Positions 49,027 to 58,101 of a stretch of DNA of 64,000 nucleotides are shown in pieces. Numbering within the stretch: position 1 is the stretch's first letter; the number at the start of each line of letters is the position of its first letter. The position numbers and the translations under genes were made by a program. Origin of the DNA: Bacteroidetes bacterium GWB2_32_14 (GTDB taxonomy: Bacteria; Bacteroidota; Bacteroidia; Bacteroidales; UBA12077); assembly GCA_001768235.1 (NCBI GenBank), contig MENK01000035.1, positions 2,183 through 66,182 on the forward strand, read 5' to 3'. The notes below the pieces were generated by a model. The model was given only the letters and a program-made list of their open reading frames with translations. It was not told the origin of the DNA and did no database searches.

Positions 49027-49707
49027 TTAAAACTTCAGGACAAATCCTAAATCAACTCCTATCTTGACACCATCGCCTGTAATTGTTGGCCCGAATGCCA
49101 CATTCAATCCGGCATGTTTGCCAAAAATAAAATCACCTCCTGTAAGTAAGCTAAATCCAAAAACTGGATCGGAAGTATAAGACTCTCCAAAGTAAATATC
49201 ATAATTATAAATTTCTTCATGCGATACAATTCCCACCTGTGCATTTATATATAACCATCGGTAATAAAAAAACTTTGCGCCTACTCCGAAACAAACTCCT
49301 CCGGCATCAGAAGGATTGTAGCCTACCCCGGCATGTAAGCCAAAACCTTGTTTTTTGCCAAATCTGCCCTGGGCACGAATACCTATTCCTCCGTAACTTC
49401 TGCCTAAGCCCGCCGCTAAAGCAAAGTAATTATCTTTTTCGCTTTTTTCAACAGGCTTTGCAGTTATTTCTGTTGCATACTCCCGGGTATATCCGTTTGA
49501 GAAAACAATTTTTAATACTGTATTTGCAGCAATAGTATATTCAGCATCATCCATATCGTTGTATTTTACATATTTAATAAATTCCAACGTTGCTTGTTTA
49601 ACCTCTGCCTGAATTGTTGTATTGTCTTTAAGATAAATTAAGTCCTGGGTGAAAGCCGAAAGACTAAAAATAATAAAGCTTAAAACTATTACCGTTTTTT
49701 TTATCAT
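49027..49707 (-). CDS. Predicted outer-membrane protein with N-terminal beta domain
   Basis: A 226-residue protein with a signal peptide (about 1-20, LSAFTQ). Residues 21-80 have the DLIYLKDNTTIQAEVKQ and FIKYVKYNDMDDAEYTI pattern seen ahead of many small Bacteroidota barrels. Residues of about 95-226 alternate as beta strands and end LGFVLKF with an aromatic last residue, typical of outer-membrane barrels. No function is known. Confidence 0.68.
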   Translation of the reverse strand: MIKKTVIVLSFIIFSLSAFTQDLIYLKDNTTIQAEVKQATLEFIKYVKYNDMDDAEYTIAANTVLKIVFSNGYTREYATEITAKPVEKSEKDNYFALAAGLGRSYGGIGIRAQGRFGKKQGFGLHAGVGYNPSDAGGVCFGVGAKFFYYRWLYINAQVGIVSHEEIYNYDIYFGESYTSDPVFGFSLLTGGDFIFGKHAGLNVAFGPTITGDGVKIGVDLGFVLKF

Positions 49708-49816
49708 AATCGTAATTTTTAAAATGTCTGGATAATCTTTATAAAGCTGAATGAAAATTACAATTTTTAACCAGAATTGTCAATAATTCTGTAAATATAT
49801 AAATTCTGAAATAAAA

Positions 49817-49840
49817 AAAAGCCTCAAAGCTGAGACTTTT
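49817..49840 (-). terminator. Terminator after the DUF3108-like gene
   Basis: AAAAGCCTCA and TGAGACTTTT pair over 10 positions with one mismatch around AAGC; on the minus strand a T-run follows (complement of 49813-49820). Confidence 0.7.
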
Positions 49841-49862
49841 AAAAACATTATCAAAACCCGTC

Positions 49863-50549
49863 TTACTTTGTAATTGCCGACAATACAGTATATGACATAA
49901 GATTCCCTTTCGAATAACTTTCTGTTTTTACAGAACCCACCCCTTCGCAAAACCATTCTGCCACTTCAAACCTCACACTAATCATCATTTTTGTTGTAAT
50001 CGTATAGGTAATTTTTACACAATCAAAAGTGCCGGCTTCGGTTGTAATTTGTTCCCGGGTTTCAACTTTTCTATTGCTTAAAGTAGTACTCATATCTAAA
50101 ACCTGAACTCCTTCACTGCTAACCATAACACGTAATTTCCCATCGGGAAGAACATCGCCAACCTTAATGCTTGATGGAATTTGCAAATTATCGCTTGTAA
50201 CATTTACGTTCATGTCTTTATATGCTTCCATGGTTGCTGCATCCAAAAAACTTTTCATGTCAACAGAATATACTCCGTTTTCGCATTTTACAGTATATTC
50301 GTTTTTCCCCAGATCTTTGTCTTTTTTATCAAACGATTGGGTTTCTATAAGTGCTTCAATAACCCCTCCGTTTTCAGAAATATCTTTTACAAGCTGGGTG
50401 CTTCTTCCTGTAATTTTATCTTTCTTATCAAAACTTTTATATTCAAGTTTTGCTCCTTTTGTTTTTGGATAATAAAATACACAATCCTGTGCAAATAAAG
50501 ACATGGAATATGTCAGGATAATACTGAAAATTAAAATTGTTTTTTTCAT
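49863..50549 (-). CDS. Exported DUF3108/TapB-like protein
   Basis: A 228-residue protein with a signal peptide (about 1-21, SLFAQ), then CVFYYPKTKGAKLEYKSFDKKDK. The lipocalin-like beta pattern, the TTEAGTFDCVKITYTITTKMM block and the final WFCEGVGSVKTESYSKGN motif match a DUF3108-like family common in Bacteroidota (often named TapB). The protein is probably periplasmic. Function is unknown. A terminator follows. Confidence 0.7.
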   Translation of the reverse strand: MKKTILIFSIILTYSMSLFAQDCVFYYPKTKGAKLEYKSFDKKDKITGRSTQLVKDISENGGVIEALIETQSFDKKDKDLGKNEYTVKCENGVYSVDMKSFLDAATMEAYKDMNVNVTSDNLQIPSSIKVGDVLPDGKLRVMVSSEGVQVLDMSTTLSNRKVETREQITTEAGTFDCVKITYTITTKMMISVRFEVAEWFCEGVGSVKTESYSKGNLMSYTVLSAITK

Positions 50550-50676
50550 TGTATATATTTTTTAATTAATTGATATTTTATTATTTATCTGTTTTTATTA
50601 ATAATTAACTTTAATATTTGTTATTGTAACATAAAAATAACAATCGTTTTTCTAAATCACACCTACTTCAAAATAG

Positions 50677-50919
50677 TTATTTTTTTCGGAACCCGATTAT
50701 CAGTCCCAATAATCCTCCAACCCCTCCCGAAATCAGAATGTTTTGTTTCATTTTTTCAATACCCGATATTTTTCGTCCCAATGACTCAATCGCGTTTGAA
50801 GAATTACTAAAAATTGTTTTTAAACTTACATACTCATCGCCTATTTTTCCAAAAAGAAAATATCCGGCAACCAATCCCAGTATTCCAAATAATAGAATTA
50901 AAATTAATGTCTTTTTCAT
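50677..50919 (-). CDS. Small two-helix membrane protein
   Basis: An 80-residue protein with a hydrophobic N-terminal helix (about 4-22), a polar middle with SLKTIFSNSSNAIESLGRKISGIEKMKQN, and a Gly-rich second helix (about 60-76) ending FRKK. Nothing is known of its role. Codon use and the ATG start look natural, and it does not overlap any other gene. Confidence 0.6.
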   Translation of the reverse strand: MKKTLILILLFGILGLVAGYFLFGKIGDEYVSLKTIFSNSSNAIESLGRKISGIEKMKQNILISGGVGGLLGLIIGFRKK

Positions 50920-51007
50920 TTTACTCTTTTTTATGTTATTAGCATAAATAGTGATTTTTTAATAAAAATGCAAATTCATAACGTATAATGAACAGAAAAT
51001 AAATAAT

Positions 51008-51015
51008 TACCTTTG
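51008..51015 (+). promoter_or_regulatory. Candidate -7 element for the M1 aminopeptidase
   Basis: TACCTTTG matches TAnnTTTG and lies 22 bases before the ATG at 51038. Confidence 0.45.
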
Positions 51016-51037
51016 GTATTAATTAAACCCGTACGCT

Positions 51038-52972
51038 ATGAAAAAAATCTTCTTTGTCATTCTGTTTCTTTTTCCATTGCTTGGTTTTACCCAGTATTCC
51101 GAAACACATCCCGATGCTTATAAAAGCAACCTGGCAACCAGGTATAAAAGTGACATTATTAAATACTATAATCCCCTGCTCGATAATTATGATATCCGCT
51201 TTGTAACCCTTGACTTAAATGTTAGCGATCAATCCATATCTGTTTCTGGCAATACAATTTTAAAGGCAGCCGTTGTTGTTGACGATTTTGATACATTGGT
51301 TCTTGATTTTAAAGACAATATGATTATTGATTCAGCAATAATTAACGGGAATAAAGAATCGGTAACACACGATAATGACGAGATAACATATATTTTTAAT
51401 CCTGTATTGCAACAGGGAGATGAAATAACCGTTCAGGTATTTTATCACGGAACTCCTACAGGAGGCGGAGTAACAAACGATTATTCATCAACCTGGGGTA
51501 AATATGTTACCTGGACACTTTCCGAATCTTTCCATGCCTACGAATGGTGGCCTTGTAAGCAGGTTTTGTCCGACAAAATTGATTCCGTTTATTTGAATTT
51601 CACTTGTGATGATGACTGTATGGTTGGATCAAACGGATTATTAACTTCTGTTGTAAGTTTGTCGGAAAATAAAAAGAAATTTGAGTGGAAATCATATTAT
51701 CCTATGAATTATTATATGATTTCTTTTGCTGTTGCCGAATATCAGGACTATTCAATATATGCCAATCCTTCCGGGAGTTCTCCTGTATTAATTCAAAACT
51801 TTATATACAATAGGGACGGATGTTTAGACAGCTACAAATCTCAAATTGACGAAACAGCTAATTTTATTGAGTTATATAGCGAAAAGTTTTGTTTATATCC
51901 ATTTTCAAACGAAAAATACGGGCATTGTTTAACCGAGCTTGGTGGAGGAATGGAGCATCAAACGATGACAACCTTAGGAAGTTTTGGTTATACCCTGGTT
52001 GCCCACGAGCTTGCCCACCAGTGGTTCGGTGATTATGTTACCTGCGCTTCCTGGCAGGATATCTGGATTAACGAAGGTTTTGCTTCATATTCAGAATATA
52101 TTGCTATAGAAAACTTGCAATCTTTACCTGCTGCTAAAACATGGATGACAAACGCTCACAATTATGCTTTTAACGAACCTTCTGGTAGTGTTTATATTGC
52201 TTTTGAAGACGCTGCAGATGAAACCCGGATTTTTAATTATTATTTATCATATAAAAAAGGAGCCTCAATTATTCATACGATTCGCCACGAAATAAATAAT
52301 GATGATTTATTTTATGCAACATTAAAAGAGTTTTTAAATCGTTATAAAGACAGCGTGGCAACCGGCGAAGATTTTAAAAACACCCTTGAAGATATTGCCA
52401 GTATTGATTTTGATTTGTTTTTTGAACAATGGTATTATGGAAAAGGTTTCCCCACATTTAACCTGGGATATTCGCAAACAAACGACACACTAACATTTAC
52501 AGTAACACAAAATACATCATCTGCATCAACCCCTTTATTTAATTTGTTTGTTGATTATAAAATTTCTTATTCAACCAGTGACACTATCGTACGTTTGTAT
52601 CAGGATGAAAAAGTTCAAACCTTCAAAATTCCTATCCGGGGTGTTGTTACAAGCATTACCGTTGATCCGGATAATTGGATTTTAAATATGCCGGGAACTG
52701 TTGTTAGCATTGAAAATCAAATTGAAAATGAACCGGCACTTACTTTATTTCCAAATCCTGTTAAAGAAATTTTAACGATTTCTCTTCGCTCAAAAAATGA
52801 AACTGGTGAAAAACAAGTTCAGATTTATGATAATCAGGGGCATTTAATCTATTCTCTTATAACTCACGAAAATGAAATCCCTGTAAATCTCTCCGGCTTA
52901 AAAACCGGCATTTATTTTTTAAAAATTATTTCAAATGGGAATTCGTTGTCACAAAAATTTTTAAAACTGTAG
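51038..52972 (+). CDS. Secreted M1-family aminopeptidase with T9SS sorting domain
   Basis: A 644-residue zinc peptidase. After a signal peptide (about 1-19) come the beta saddle domain, the substrate N-terminus motif GGMEH at 303-307, and HELAH at 323-327 with the third zinc ligand E346 (NEGFASYSEY). All catalytic residues are present. The final 75 residues, from FPNPVKEILTISL to the SLSQKFLKL end, are a T9SS type A sorting domain, so it should be exported across the outer membrane and removes N-terminal residues from peptides outside the cell. Confidence 0.92.
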   Translation: MKKIFFVILFLFPLLGFTQYSETHPDAYKSNLATRYKSDIIKYYNPLLDNYDIRFVTLDLNVSDQSISVSGNTILKAAVVVDDFDTLVLDFKDNMIIDSAIINGNKESVTHDNDEITYIFNPVLQQGDEITVQVFYHGTPTGGGVTNDYSSTWGKYVTWTLSESFHAYEWWPCKQVLSDKIDSVYLNFTCDDDCMVGSNGLLTSVVSLSENKKKFEWKSYYPMNYYMISFAVAEYQDYSIYANPSGSSPVLIQNFIYNRDGCLDSYKSQIDETANFIELYSEKFCLYPFSNEKYGHCLTELGGGMEHQTMTTLGSFGYTLVAHELAHQWFGDYVTCASWQDIWINEGFASYSEYIAIENLQSLPAAKTWMTNAHNYAFNEPSGSVYIAFEDAADETRIFNYYLSYKKGASIIHTIRHEINNDDLFYATLKEFLNRYKDSVATGEDFKNTLEDIASIDFDLFFEQWYYGKGFPTFNLGYSQTNDTLTFTVTQNTSSASTPLFNLFVDYKISYSTSDTIVRLYQDEKVQTFKIPIRGVVTSITVDPDNWILNMPGTVVSIENQIENEPALTLFPNPVKEILTISLRSKNETGEKQVQIYDNQGHLIYSLITHENEIPVNLSGLKTGIYFLKIISNGNSLSQKFLKL

Positions 52973-53084
52973 TTTAAACTCTGAACAAACCAAACTCTAT
53001 GTAGCGTTTTTCGTATAATATATTAAAACACGGCCTTTAATCTGTTTGACCATATTTTTAATAAACCTGAAAAACCATCAAAAT

Positions 53085-53094
53085 AAAGGAGGTG
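53085..53094 (+). promoter_or_regulatory. Ten-base perfect Shine-Dalgarno sequence
   Basis: AAAGGAGGTG is complementary over all ten bases to the conserved 16S rRNA 3' end (CACCTCCTTT), with a 6-base spacer to the ATG at 53101. A GTG at 53092 inside it is in frame but would hide the site, so ATG is the start. Confidence 0.85.
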
Positions 53095-53100
53095 TTCGTC

Positions 53101-53499
53101 ATGAAAAACAATTTCATTTGTCCTCGTTGTAAGGGTTACTTAAACGTAGGCGATTATATAATTTTAGCGGCAGATACCGAACATAAAGATGCCGGCTTAA
53201 TTCTTCTAAGTCCTGAACTCGGTAATTACTCTGTTAAAACAAATTCCGAATTTGAAATACGAGCGGGTGAAAAATATGATTTCTTCTGTCCTGTTTGCCA
53301 GGAAAAACTTGCTACAGATGTTCACGATAATCTTTCCAGAATTCTCATGATTGATAATAATAATAATCAATACGAGATTTTATTTAGCAAAATTGCAGGG
53401 GAAAAAAGCACCTACAAAATTATTGGTGAATCCCTTGAAATATACGGAGATAATAAATCAAATTACATGGATTTTATTAATCTGAGTAACTTCAAATAA
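53101..53499 (+). CDS. Unknown protein with two CPxC knuckles (zinc-ribbon-like)
   Basis: A 132-residue soluble protein starting MKNNFICPRCKGYLNVGDYI. CPRC (7-10) and CPVC (63-66) could bind one zinc ion as a split ribbon; the part between them and the C-terminal 65 residues look beta-rich. I do not recognise a named family. It carries the strongest ribosome binding site in the window in a phylum that rarely uses them, which points to high or specially controlled translation. A bidirectional terminator follows two bases after the stop. Confidence 0.75.
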   Translation: MKNNFICPRCKGYLNVGDYIILAADTEHKDAGLILLSPELGNYSVKTNSEFEIRAGEKYDFFCPVCQEKLATDVHDNLSRILMIDNNNNQYEILFSKIAGEKSTYKIIGESLEIYGDNKSNYMDFINLSNFK

Positions 53500-53500
53500 A

Positions 53501-53526
53501 AAAGGGGCAACTTAAAAAGCCCCTTT
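53501..53526. terminator. Bidirectional terminator between convergent genes
   Basis: A perfect 8-base stem AAAGGGGC/GCCCCTTT with a 10-base loop, bordered by A-rich sequence on the left and T-rich sequence on the right, so it serves both strands. Confidence 0.85.
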
Positions 53527-53527
53527 A

Positions 53528-54466
53528 TTATTCTTCTTTCAACGGTTTAAATCCATTTCCAATCACCTCGTGGGCATCTATAACAGTCATAAATGCATTC
53601 GGGTCGGCTTCGCGAATAAAATCCTGCAGGATAGCTTGTTCTCTGCGATTAACATTTGTAAATATTATTTTTTTATCAGAACCCTGATACATCCCCGTAC
53701 CGTTAATCAATGTTCCTCCCCTGTTTAAATCATTAATTATTTTATCACGAATTTCATCATACCGATCTGAAATAATAAATAACGCTTTATCGTAACTTAT
53801 TCCTTCGAGAGTAGCATCAATTACTTTACCCGTAATATAAATTACAATCCATGAATACAATGGAATTTTCCAATCCTTAAAAACAATTAATCCTAATAAA
53901 ACTATAGTGGAATCGACAACAATAAGGAGAATACCCAGGGACATTCTTGTATATTTGGCAGCAATCATCGCAATAATATCAGAACCGCCAGATGTAGCTT
54001 TTGATTTAAAAATCAGGCCCAGTCCAAATCCAATTAAAACACCTCCAAACACGCAGGATAAAAGAACGTCGTCAACAAGAGCTCCATCAAAATTTGCATC
54101 TAAATAATCAATAAAAAGAGATGTTAGTATAAACCCTATGATTGTTTTTATTCCAAATTTGGGTCCTAAAATTTTTATCCCTAAAATGGTTAACGGAATA
54201 TTTAAAATTAACCCGACAAACCCTATTCCCAATCCATCTTTAAAAAGGGGTTCTTTAAAAAAAGGTACATAAATTCCGCCTCCCATCATATCGGCAGTAA
54301 TATTTTTAACTACAATACCGATACCATATACTCCTCCGGGAACAATCTTGTGAGGATCAATAAAATAAACAAACCCGGCAGCCAAAATAAATGAACCAAT
54401 AATGATTACACTATAATTAAAAAACCACTCTTTCGAAAAGAGTTTTTCTTTTGTAATAAATGACAT
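53528..54466 (-). CDS. YitT-family membrane protein
   Basis: A 312-residue protein with five to six membrane helices (about 15-215) of the YitT/DUF161 type (FKSKATSGGSDIIAMIAAKYT is the conserved block) and a C-terminal DUF2179 domain of about 80 residues (KALFIISDRYDEIRDKIINDLNRG). The transported substrate, if any, is unknown. Length is slightly longer than the usual 285. Confidence 0.88.
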   Translation of the reverse strand: MSFITKEKLFSKEWFFNYSVIIIGSFILAAGFVYFIDPHKIVPGGVYGIGIVVKNITADMMGGGIYVPFFKEPLFKDGLGIGFVGLILNIPLTILGIKILGPKFGIKTIIGFILTSLFIDYLDANFDGALVDDVLLSCVFGGVLIGFGLGLIFKSKATSGGSDIIAMIAAKYTRMSLGILLIVVDSTIVLLGLIVFKDWKIPLYSWIVIYITGKVIDATLEGISYDKALFIISDRYDEIRDKIINDLNRGGTLINGTGMYQGSDKKIIFTNVNRREQAILQDFIREADPNAFMTVIDAHEVIGNGFKPLKEE

Positions 54467-54547
54467 TTCCTTAGATTTTAATGTGTTATGTACATAAATT
54501 GAAGGGGCAAAATTAAATTTTTTCTATTAATAACCGAAATAAAATAA

Positions 54548-54576
54548 AAAAACAAGGATCAATAATCCTTGTTTTT
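54548..54576 (-). terminator. Terminator after the universal stress protein gene
   Basis: A perfect 12-base stem (AAAAACAAGGAT and ATCCTTGTTTTT) with a 5-base loop; on the minus strand a T-rich run follows. Confidence 0.8.
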
Positions 54577-54595
54577 CATATCCGTTCAAAAAATA

Positions 54596-55429
54596 TCATC
54601 CTCCGGTTGCACTAAAGCCTCCGTATCGGCTTAAATCTGTTCTTGGATTAACAACCATTACAGGTATTCTGGCCGGGTTAGCAATAATGTATTGTTCCTG
54701 GGCTCCAAGAACATAATCTGTAAGCCCGATATCTTTGGTTGTCATAATAAGAACCATGTCTGCATCAATCTTTTTAGCATATGTGATTGCTTCTTCGGCA
54801 ACATGGCTTCCTTCCAGCTTATGAATCTCGTAATTTACTTCGTATTTATCGAGAATTTTTTCTGCAAAATGTATATTCCCTAATAATTTTTTAGATAATG
54901 ATTCATCTTTTATTGTCGGAACAACAATATTTACCTTAACACCAAAATATTTTACAAGAAACAATGCCCATTGAAGCTTTTGTTTTGCCTCTATTCTATA
55001 ATCAAGAGGAAGAATAACGTCTTTAAATATTTCAGGTTTTGTGGGAGCCTCCTGAACGACAATAAACGGAATTTTTGAACCTACGATTACTTTTAATGCA
55101 TAACTACCTGTAAACTTTTGCATTCCCTTAATACCATGAGTTCCCATAATAACGATACTAACGTTATTTTCTGCTGCATAATCTGAAATAACATCAAATA
55201 AGCTTCCTTCTATTATCGCGGAGTCAATTTCAACTTTATGCTCATCAGAATACTTCTTAGCATCCTTATTCAGTTGAACCTGAGCTTCGTCTCCCTTTTT
55301 AATAGATTTTACAACATGCAACAAGGTAATCTTGTTATTTAACTTTTTTGATATTTTAATTGCATGTAAAAGTGCATATTCTGCTACTTCGGTAAAGTCC
55401 CACGGAACGAGTAATGTATCTTTTTCCAT
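54596..55429 (-). CDS. Universal stress protein, tandem-domain
   Basis: A 277-residue protein of two UspA folds. Domain 1 (about 1-140) has VPWDFTEVAEYAL and the nucleotide-binding MGTHGIKGMQKFTGSYA motif (G-2x-G-9x-G-S form). Domain 2 (about 150-265) has diverged and lacks a full ATP motif. Such proteins are induced by stress and stasis. It is a single-gene unit with promoter and terminator. Confidence 0.92.
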   Translation of the reverse strand: MEKDTLLVPWDFTEVAEYALLHAIKISKKLNNKITLLHVVKSIKKGDEAQVQLNKDAKKYSDEHKVEIDSAIIEGSLFDVISDYAAENNVSIVIMGTHGIKGMQKFTGSYALKVIVGSKIPFIVVQEAPTKPEIFKDVILPLDYRIEAKQKLQWALFLVKYFGVKVNIVVPTIKDESLSKKLLGNIHFAEKILDKYEVNYEIHKLEGSHVAEEAITYAKKIDADMVLIMTTKDIGLTDYVLGAQEQYIIANPARIPVMVVNPRTDLSRYGGFSATGG

Positions 55430-55489
55430 AATAAAAAGTTTGAGCTAAATTATTGGTTTTTTATAATTTTTTTGATTTGAAAAGTTAAA

Positions 55490-55497
55490 CAAATCTA
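55490..55497 (-). promoter_or_regulatory. Candidate -7 element for the universal stress protein
   Basis: The minus strand reads TAGATTTG, an exact TAnnTTTG, 61-68 bases before the ATG. No properly spaced -33 was seen. Confidence 0.4.
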
Positions 55498-55598
55498 TAC
55501 GTATTTGCAAAATCTTTTAAAAAATATTTGTTTTTTATGATAATTATCTCGATTAATTTTTTTATTTTACTTTGTTTTTTAAATTATATAACACAACA

Positions 55599-55608
55599 TA
55601 ACATGTTA
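55599..55608. promoter_or_regulatory. Palindrome TAACATGTTA upstream of the DUF2975-Xre pair
   Basis: A perfect 10-base palindrome in the 289-base, very AT-rich gap between divergent genes. It could be an operator for the Xre protein encoded by the second gene, but chance is possible in such AT-rich sequence. The rest of the gap shows nothing clear. Confidence 0.3.
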
Positions 55609-55718
55609 AATATTTGTTCATTAAACAAAATAAAAGTTTTTATATCTCTTTTTTTATTGAAATTCAATAAATTTCTTTTCTTTTGTTTTTAAAATTTCAT
55701 TATTAAATACCTCGTATT

Positions 55719-56366
55719 ATGAATACTCAGAAAGTAAAAAACAAAAAAATAATAGGCCTTATTTATGGCTTGTTATACGGATTGCTTATTTTAGGAGCAT
55801 TATTTCTCGTACTATCTGTCGGGCTTTTCTTATTGAATTATTTTAATCCCGAATTAGATCCCTTTTTCCCTATTGTTGATATTCCGTTAAATATTAATTT
55901 GCCGGGTATCCTGGAACTTAAAGATGGGACAATTTACAATATAATCATTGATGATGCTTTTGTTTCTTTTAATATAAACGAGGAATATGGTTTGCCGGGA
56001 ATAATTAATTTCATCCATTTCTTTTCAATCCTGGCTATAGCATACTATGTTATTTATTTATTGTGGAAAATTTTTAAATCGATAAAATCATCTCTTAAAG
56101 ACGAAAATCCTTTTCAACCTAAAAATATCTGGAGAATTCGACTTATAGCCATTGCCGTATTTGTTTCAGCATTACTTGAAATCAGTTATCCTTTAATATT
56201 AAAGTATTTCTGGTTTAAAAATTTAACGATTAGCGGACAGGTATTTGATTTCAGGCTTAGTTTCGATGCGGTTATAGATTTTTTATGGGTTTTAATCATT
56301 TTAGTTGTTGCTGAAATTTATCGCATAGGATCAGAAATAAAAAAAGAACAGGAATTAACTATTTAA
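55719..56366 (+). CDS. DUF2975 membrane protein
   Basis: A 215-residue protein with four membrane helices (about 12-35, 95-118, 140-165, 185-205) and an extracytoplasmic loop of about 55 residues. The KDENPFQPKNIWRIR block between helices 2 and 3 is the DUF2975 hallmark. The family almost always pairs with a small Xre regulator, as here (10 bases downstream). A sensing or antitoxin-like role has been supposed for such pairs but not shown. Confidence 0.85.
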   Translation: MNTQKVKNKKIIGLIYGLLYGLLILGALFLVLSVGLFLLNYFNPELDPFFPIVDIPLNINLPGILELKDGTIYNIIIDDAFVSFNINEEYGLPGIINFIHFFSILAIAYYVIYLLWKIFKSIKSSLKDENPFQPKNIWRIRLIAIAVFVSALLEISYPLILKYFWFKNLTISGQVFDFRLSFDAVIDFLWVLIILVVAEIYRIGSEIKKEQELTI

Positions 56367-56376
56367 ACATAAAGCA

Positions 56377-56607
56377 ATGCCAATTATAACCAACCTTGAC
56401 ACAATCCTCGCTAAAAGAAAAATGACACTTACAGAGCTTTCAGAAAGGGTTGATATTACTATTGCAAACTTATCCATCTTAAAAAGTGGAAAAGCCAAAG
56501 CTATTCGTTTTTCTACCCTTGAATCTATTTGTAAAGAGTTAGATTGTAAACCAGGCGAAATCCTCGATTATATTCCGGATAATTCAGGGAGCGAAACAAT
56601 TAAATAA
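56377..56607 (+). CDS. Small Xre-family transcription regulator (YozG type)
   Basis: A 76-residue single-domain helix-turn-helix protein: LDTILAKRKMTLTELSERVDITIANLSILKSGKAKAIRFSTLESICKELDCKPGEIL contains the five Xre helices with the recognition helix near residues 30-40. It is the usual partner of DUF2975 and probably controls its own operon. It lies 23 bases before the M16 peptidase gene and may be cotranscribed with it. Confidence 0.9.
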   Translation: MPIITNLDTILAKRKMTLTELSERVDITIANLSILKSGKAKAIRFSTLESICKELDCKPGEILDYIPDNSGSETIK

Positions 56608-56630
56608 TCAATTAAATTAATACTCAATTT

Positions 56631-57959
56631 ATGTCTTTAAAAAAATTACTTGTTACAGCAACTCTTATAGTTGTTACATTATTAACCTTTGCGCAGGCTG
56701 ATAAAATCGATTTTACTGAATATGATATGGATAATGGCCTTCATGTAATTTTACATCAGGATAACAGTTTTCCGCTCGTTGTAGTTACCATTACCTATCA
56801 CGTGGGATCAAAGAATGAAAGTCCGGAGAGAACCGGTTTTGCACACTTTTTTGAACACCTGATGTTCGAAGGTTCTGAAAATATTGAAAGAGGCAATTTT
56901 TCAAAAATCGTTGACAATGCCGGGGGCGAACTAAATGCAAATACTACCTGGGACAGAACTTACTTTTACGAAGTTTTATCATCGAACCAGCTTGAATTGG
57001 GCTTGTGGCTCGAATCTGAAAGAATGTTACACCTTAAAGTTGATTCCATTGGAGTCGCTACCCAGAAAAAAGTTGTTACAGAAGAAATCAAACAACGCGA
57101 AGAAAATCAGCCCTATATGAGTTTCCAGAGAGAAATATCAAAAAGAGCCTTTTTAGAACATCCTTATAAATGGACTGTATTAGGAAGCGCTGAACAAATT
57201 ATGGCTGCTACTGAGTCTGATTATAAAGAATTTTATAAAAACTTCTATGTTCCCAACAATGCCGTTATAACCATCGCGGGAGATATTAATTTTATTGAAA
57301 CCAAGGCTTTAATAAACAAGTACTTTGGTGATATTCCAAAAAGTAAAAAAGAAGTTTTCAGGCCATCACAAATTGAACCAATTAAAAATAAAGAAATAAG
57401 AGATACCATTTACGACAACATCCAATTGCCTGCTGTTTTCCAGGCATATCATACTCCCAAAAACGGGACAAAAGATTTTTATGCCGTGGATATGTTGGCA
57501 AAGCTTCTCTCTGGAGGAAAAAGCTCCCGTTTCAATAAAGTTTTGGTTGATGAAAAACAACTCGCCCTGCAAGCTTTTTCATTTCCTTTTCCTTATGAAG
57601 ATGCCGGGTTAACTTATGCCTTTGCTCTCCCGAATATGGGTGTTGACTTAAAAGATTTAGAAAACGCAATGGATGCTGAAATAGAAAAAGTTCAGAACGA
57701 ATTAATTTCAGATGATGAATTTCAGAAACTAAAAAATCAATATGAAGCAGATCATGTAAATGGGAATGCAACATTAGAAAGCAGGGCTTATAATTTAGCT
57801 ATCAATTACACTTTTCATAAAAATGCGGATTTAATTAATACACAAATTAATAATTATCTTTCTGTTACAAAAGAAGACCTGATGAGAGTCGCAAAAGAAT
57901 ATTTCAGAAAAGACAACCGGGTTGTGTTATATTATCTTCCCAAAAACCAACAAAACTAA
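56631..57959 (+). CDS. M16 zinc peptidase, active subunit
   Basis: A 442-residue exported peptidase with a signal peptide (about 1-22). The inverted zinc motif HFFEH at residues 72-76 and the downstream Glu (TEEIKQREENQP, near residue 150) complete the M16 site. The second half repeats the fold without metal ligands. It probably forms a heterodimer with the inactive partner encoded 142 bases downstream. It may degrade peptides in the periplasm. Confidence 0.92.
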   Translation: MSLKKLLVTATLIVVTLLTFAQADKIDFTEYDMDNGLHVILHQDNSFPLVVVTITYHVGSKNESPERTGFAHFFEHLMFEGSENIERGNFSKIVDNAGGELNANTTWDRTYFYEVLSSNQLELGLWLESERMLHLKVDSIGVATQKKVVTEEIKQREENQPYMSFQREISKRAFLEHPYKWTVLGSAEQIMAATESDYKEFYKNFYVPNNAVITIAGDINFIETKALINKYFGDIPKSKKEVFRPSQIEPIKNKEIRDTIYDNIQLPAVFQAYHTPKNGTKDFYAVDMLAKLLSGGKSSRFNKVLVDEKQLALQAFSFPFPYEDAGLTYAFALPNMGVDLKDLENAMDAEIEKVQNELISDDEFQKLKNQYEADHVNGNATLESRAYNLAINYTFHKNADLINTQINNYLSVTKEDLMRVAKEYFRKDNRVVLYYLPKNQQN

Positions 57960-57989
57960 TTTATCCCTAACAATTCTAATTATGAAATA

Positions 57990-58061
57990 GCCATGAAAAA
58001 TAAATTTTGCACAAAACGAAAAAGATTATTTCATGGCGTATTCCACCTGACTGCCGTCAGG
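57990..58061. repeat. Inverted-repeat element between the M16 genes
   Basis: GCCATGAAA (57990-57998) and TTTCATGGC (58029-58037) are perfect complements, and next to them CCTGAC-TGCC-GTCAGG (58046-58061) makes a second hairpin. The second word type recurs in Bacteroidota spacers as a palindromic repeat. There is no T-run, so it is not a normal terminator. Confidence 0.45.
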
Positions 58062-58101
58062 CAAGTTGTGACCTTAATAAAGAAATTAAAAAAATAAACA
58101 C

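Noticed and set aside
53092..53100. GTG at 53092 as the start of the CPxC protein
   Set aside because: It lies within the Shine-Dalgarno sequence; the ATG at 53101 has ideal spacing to it.
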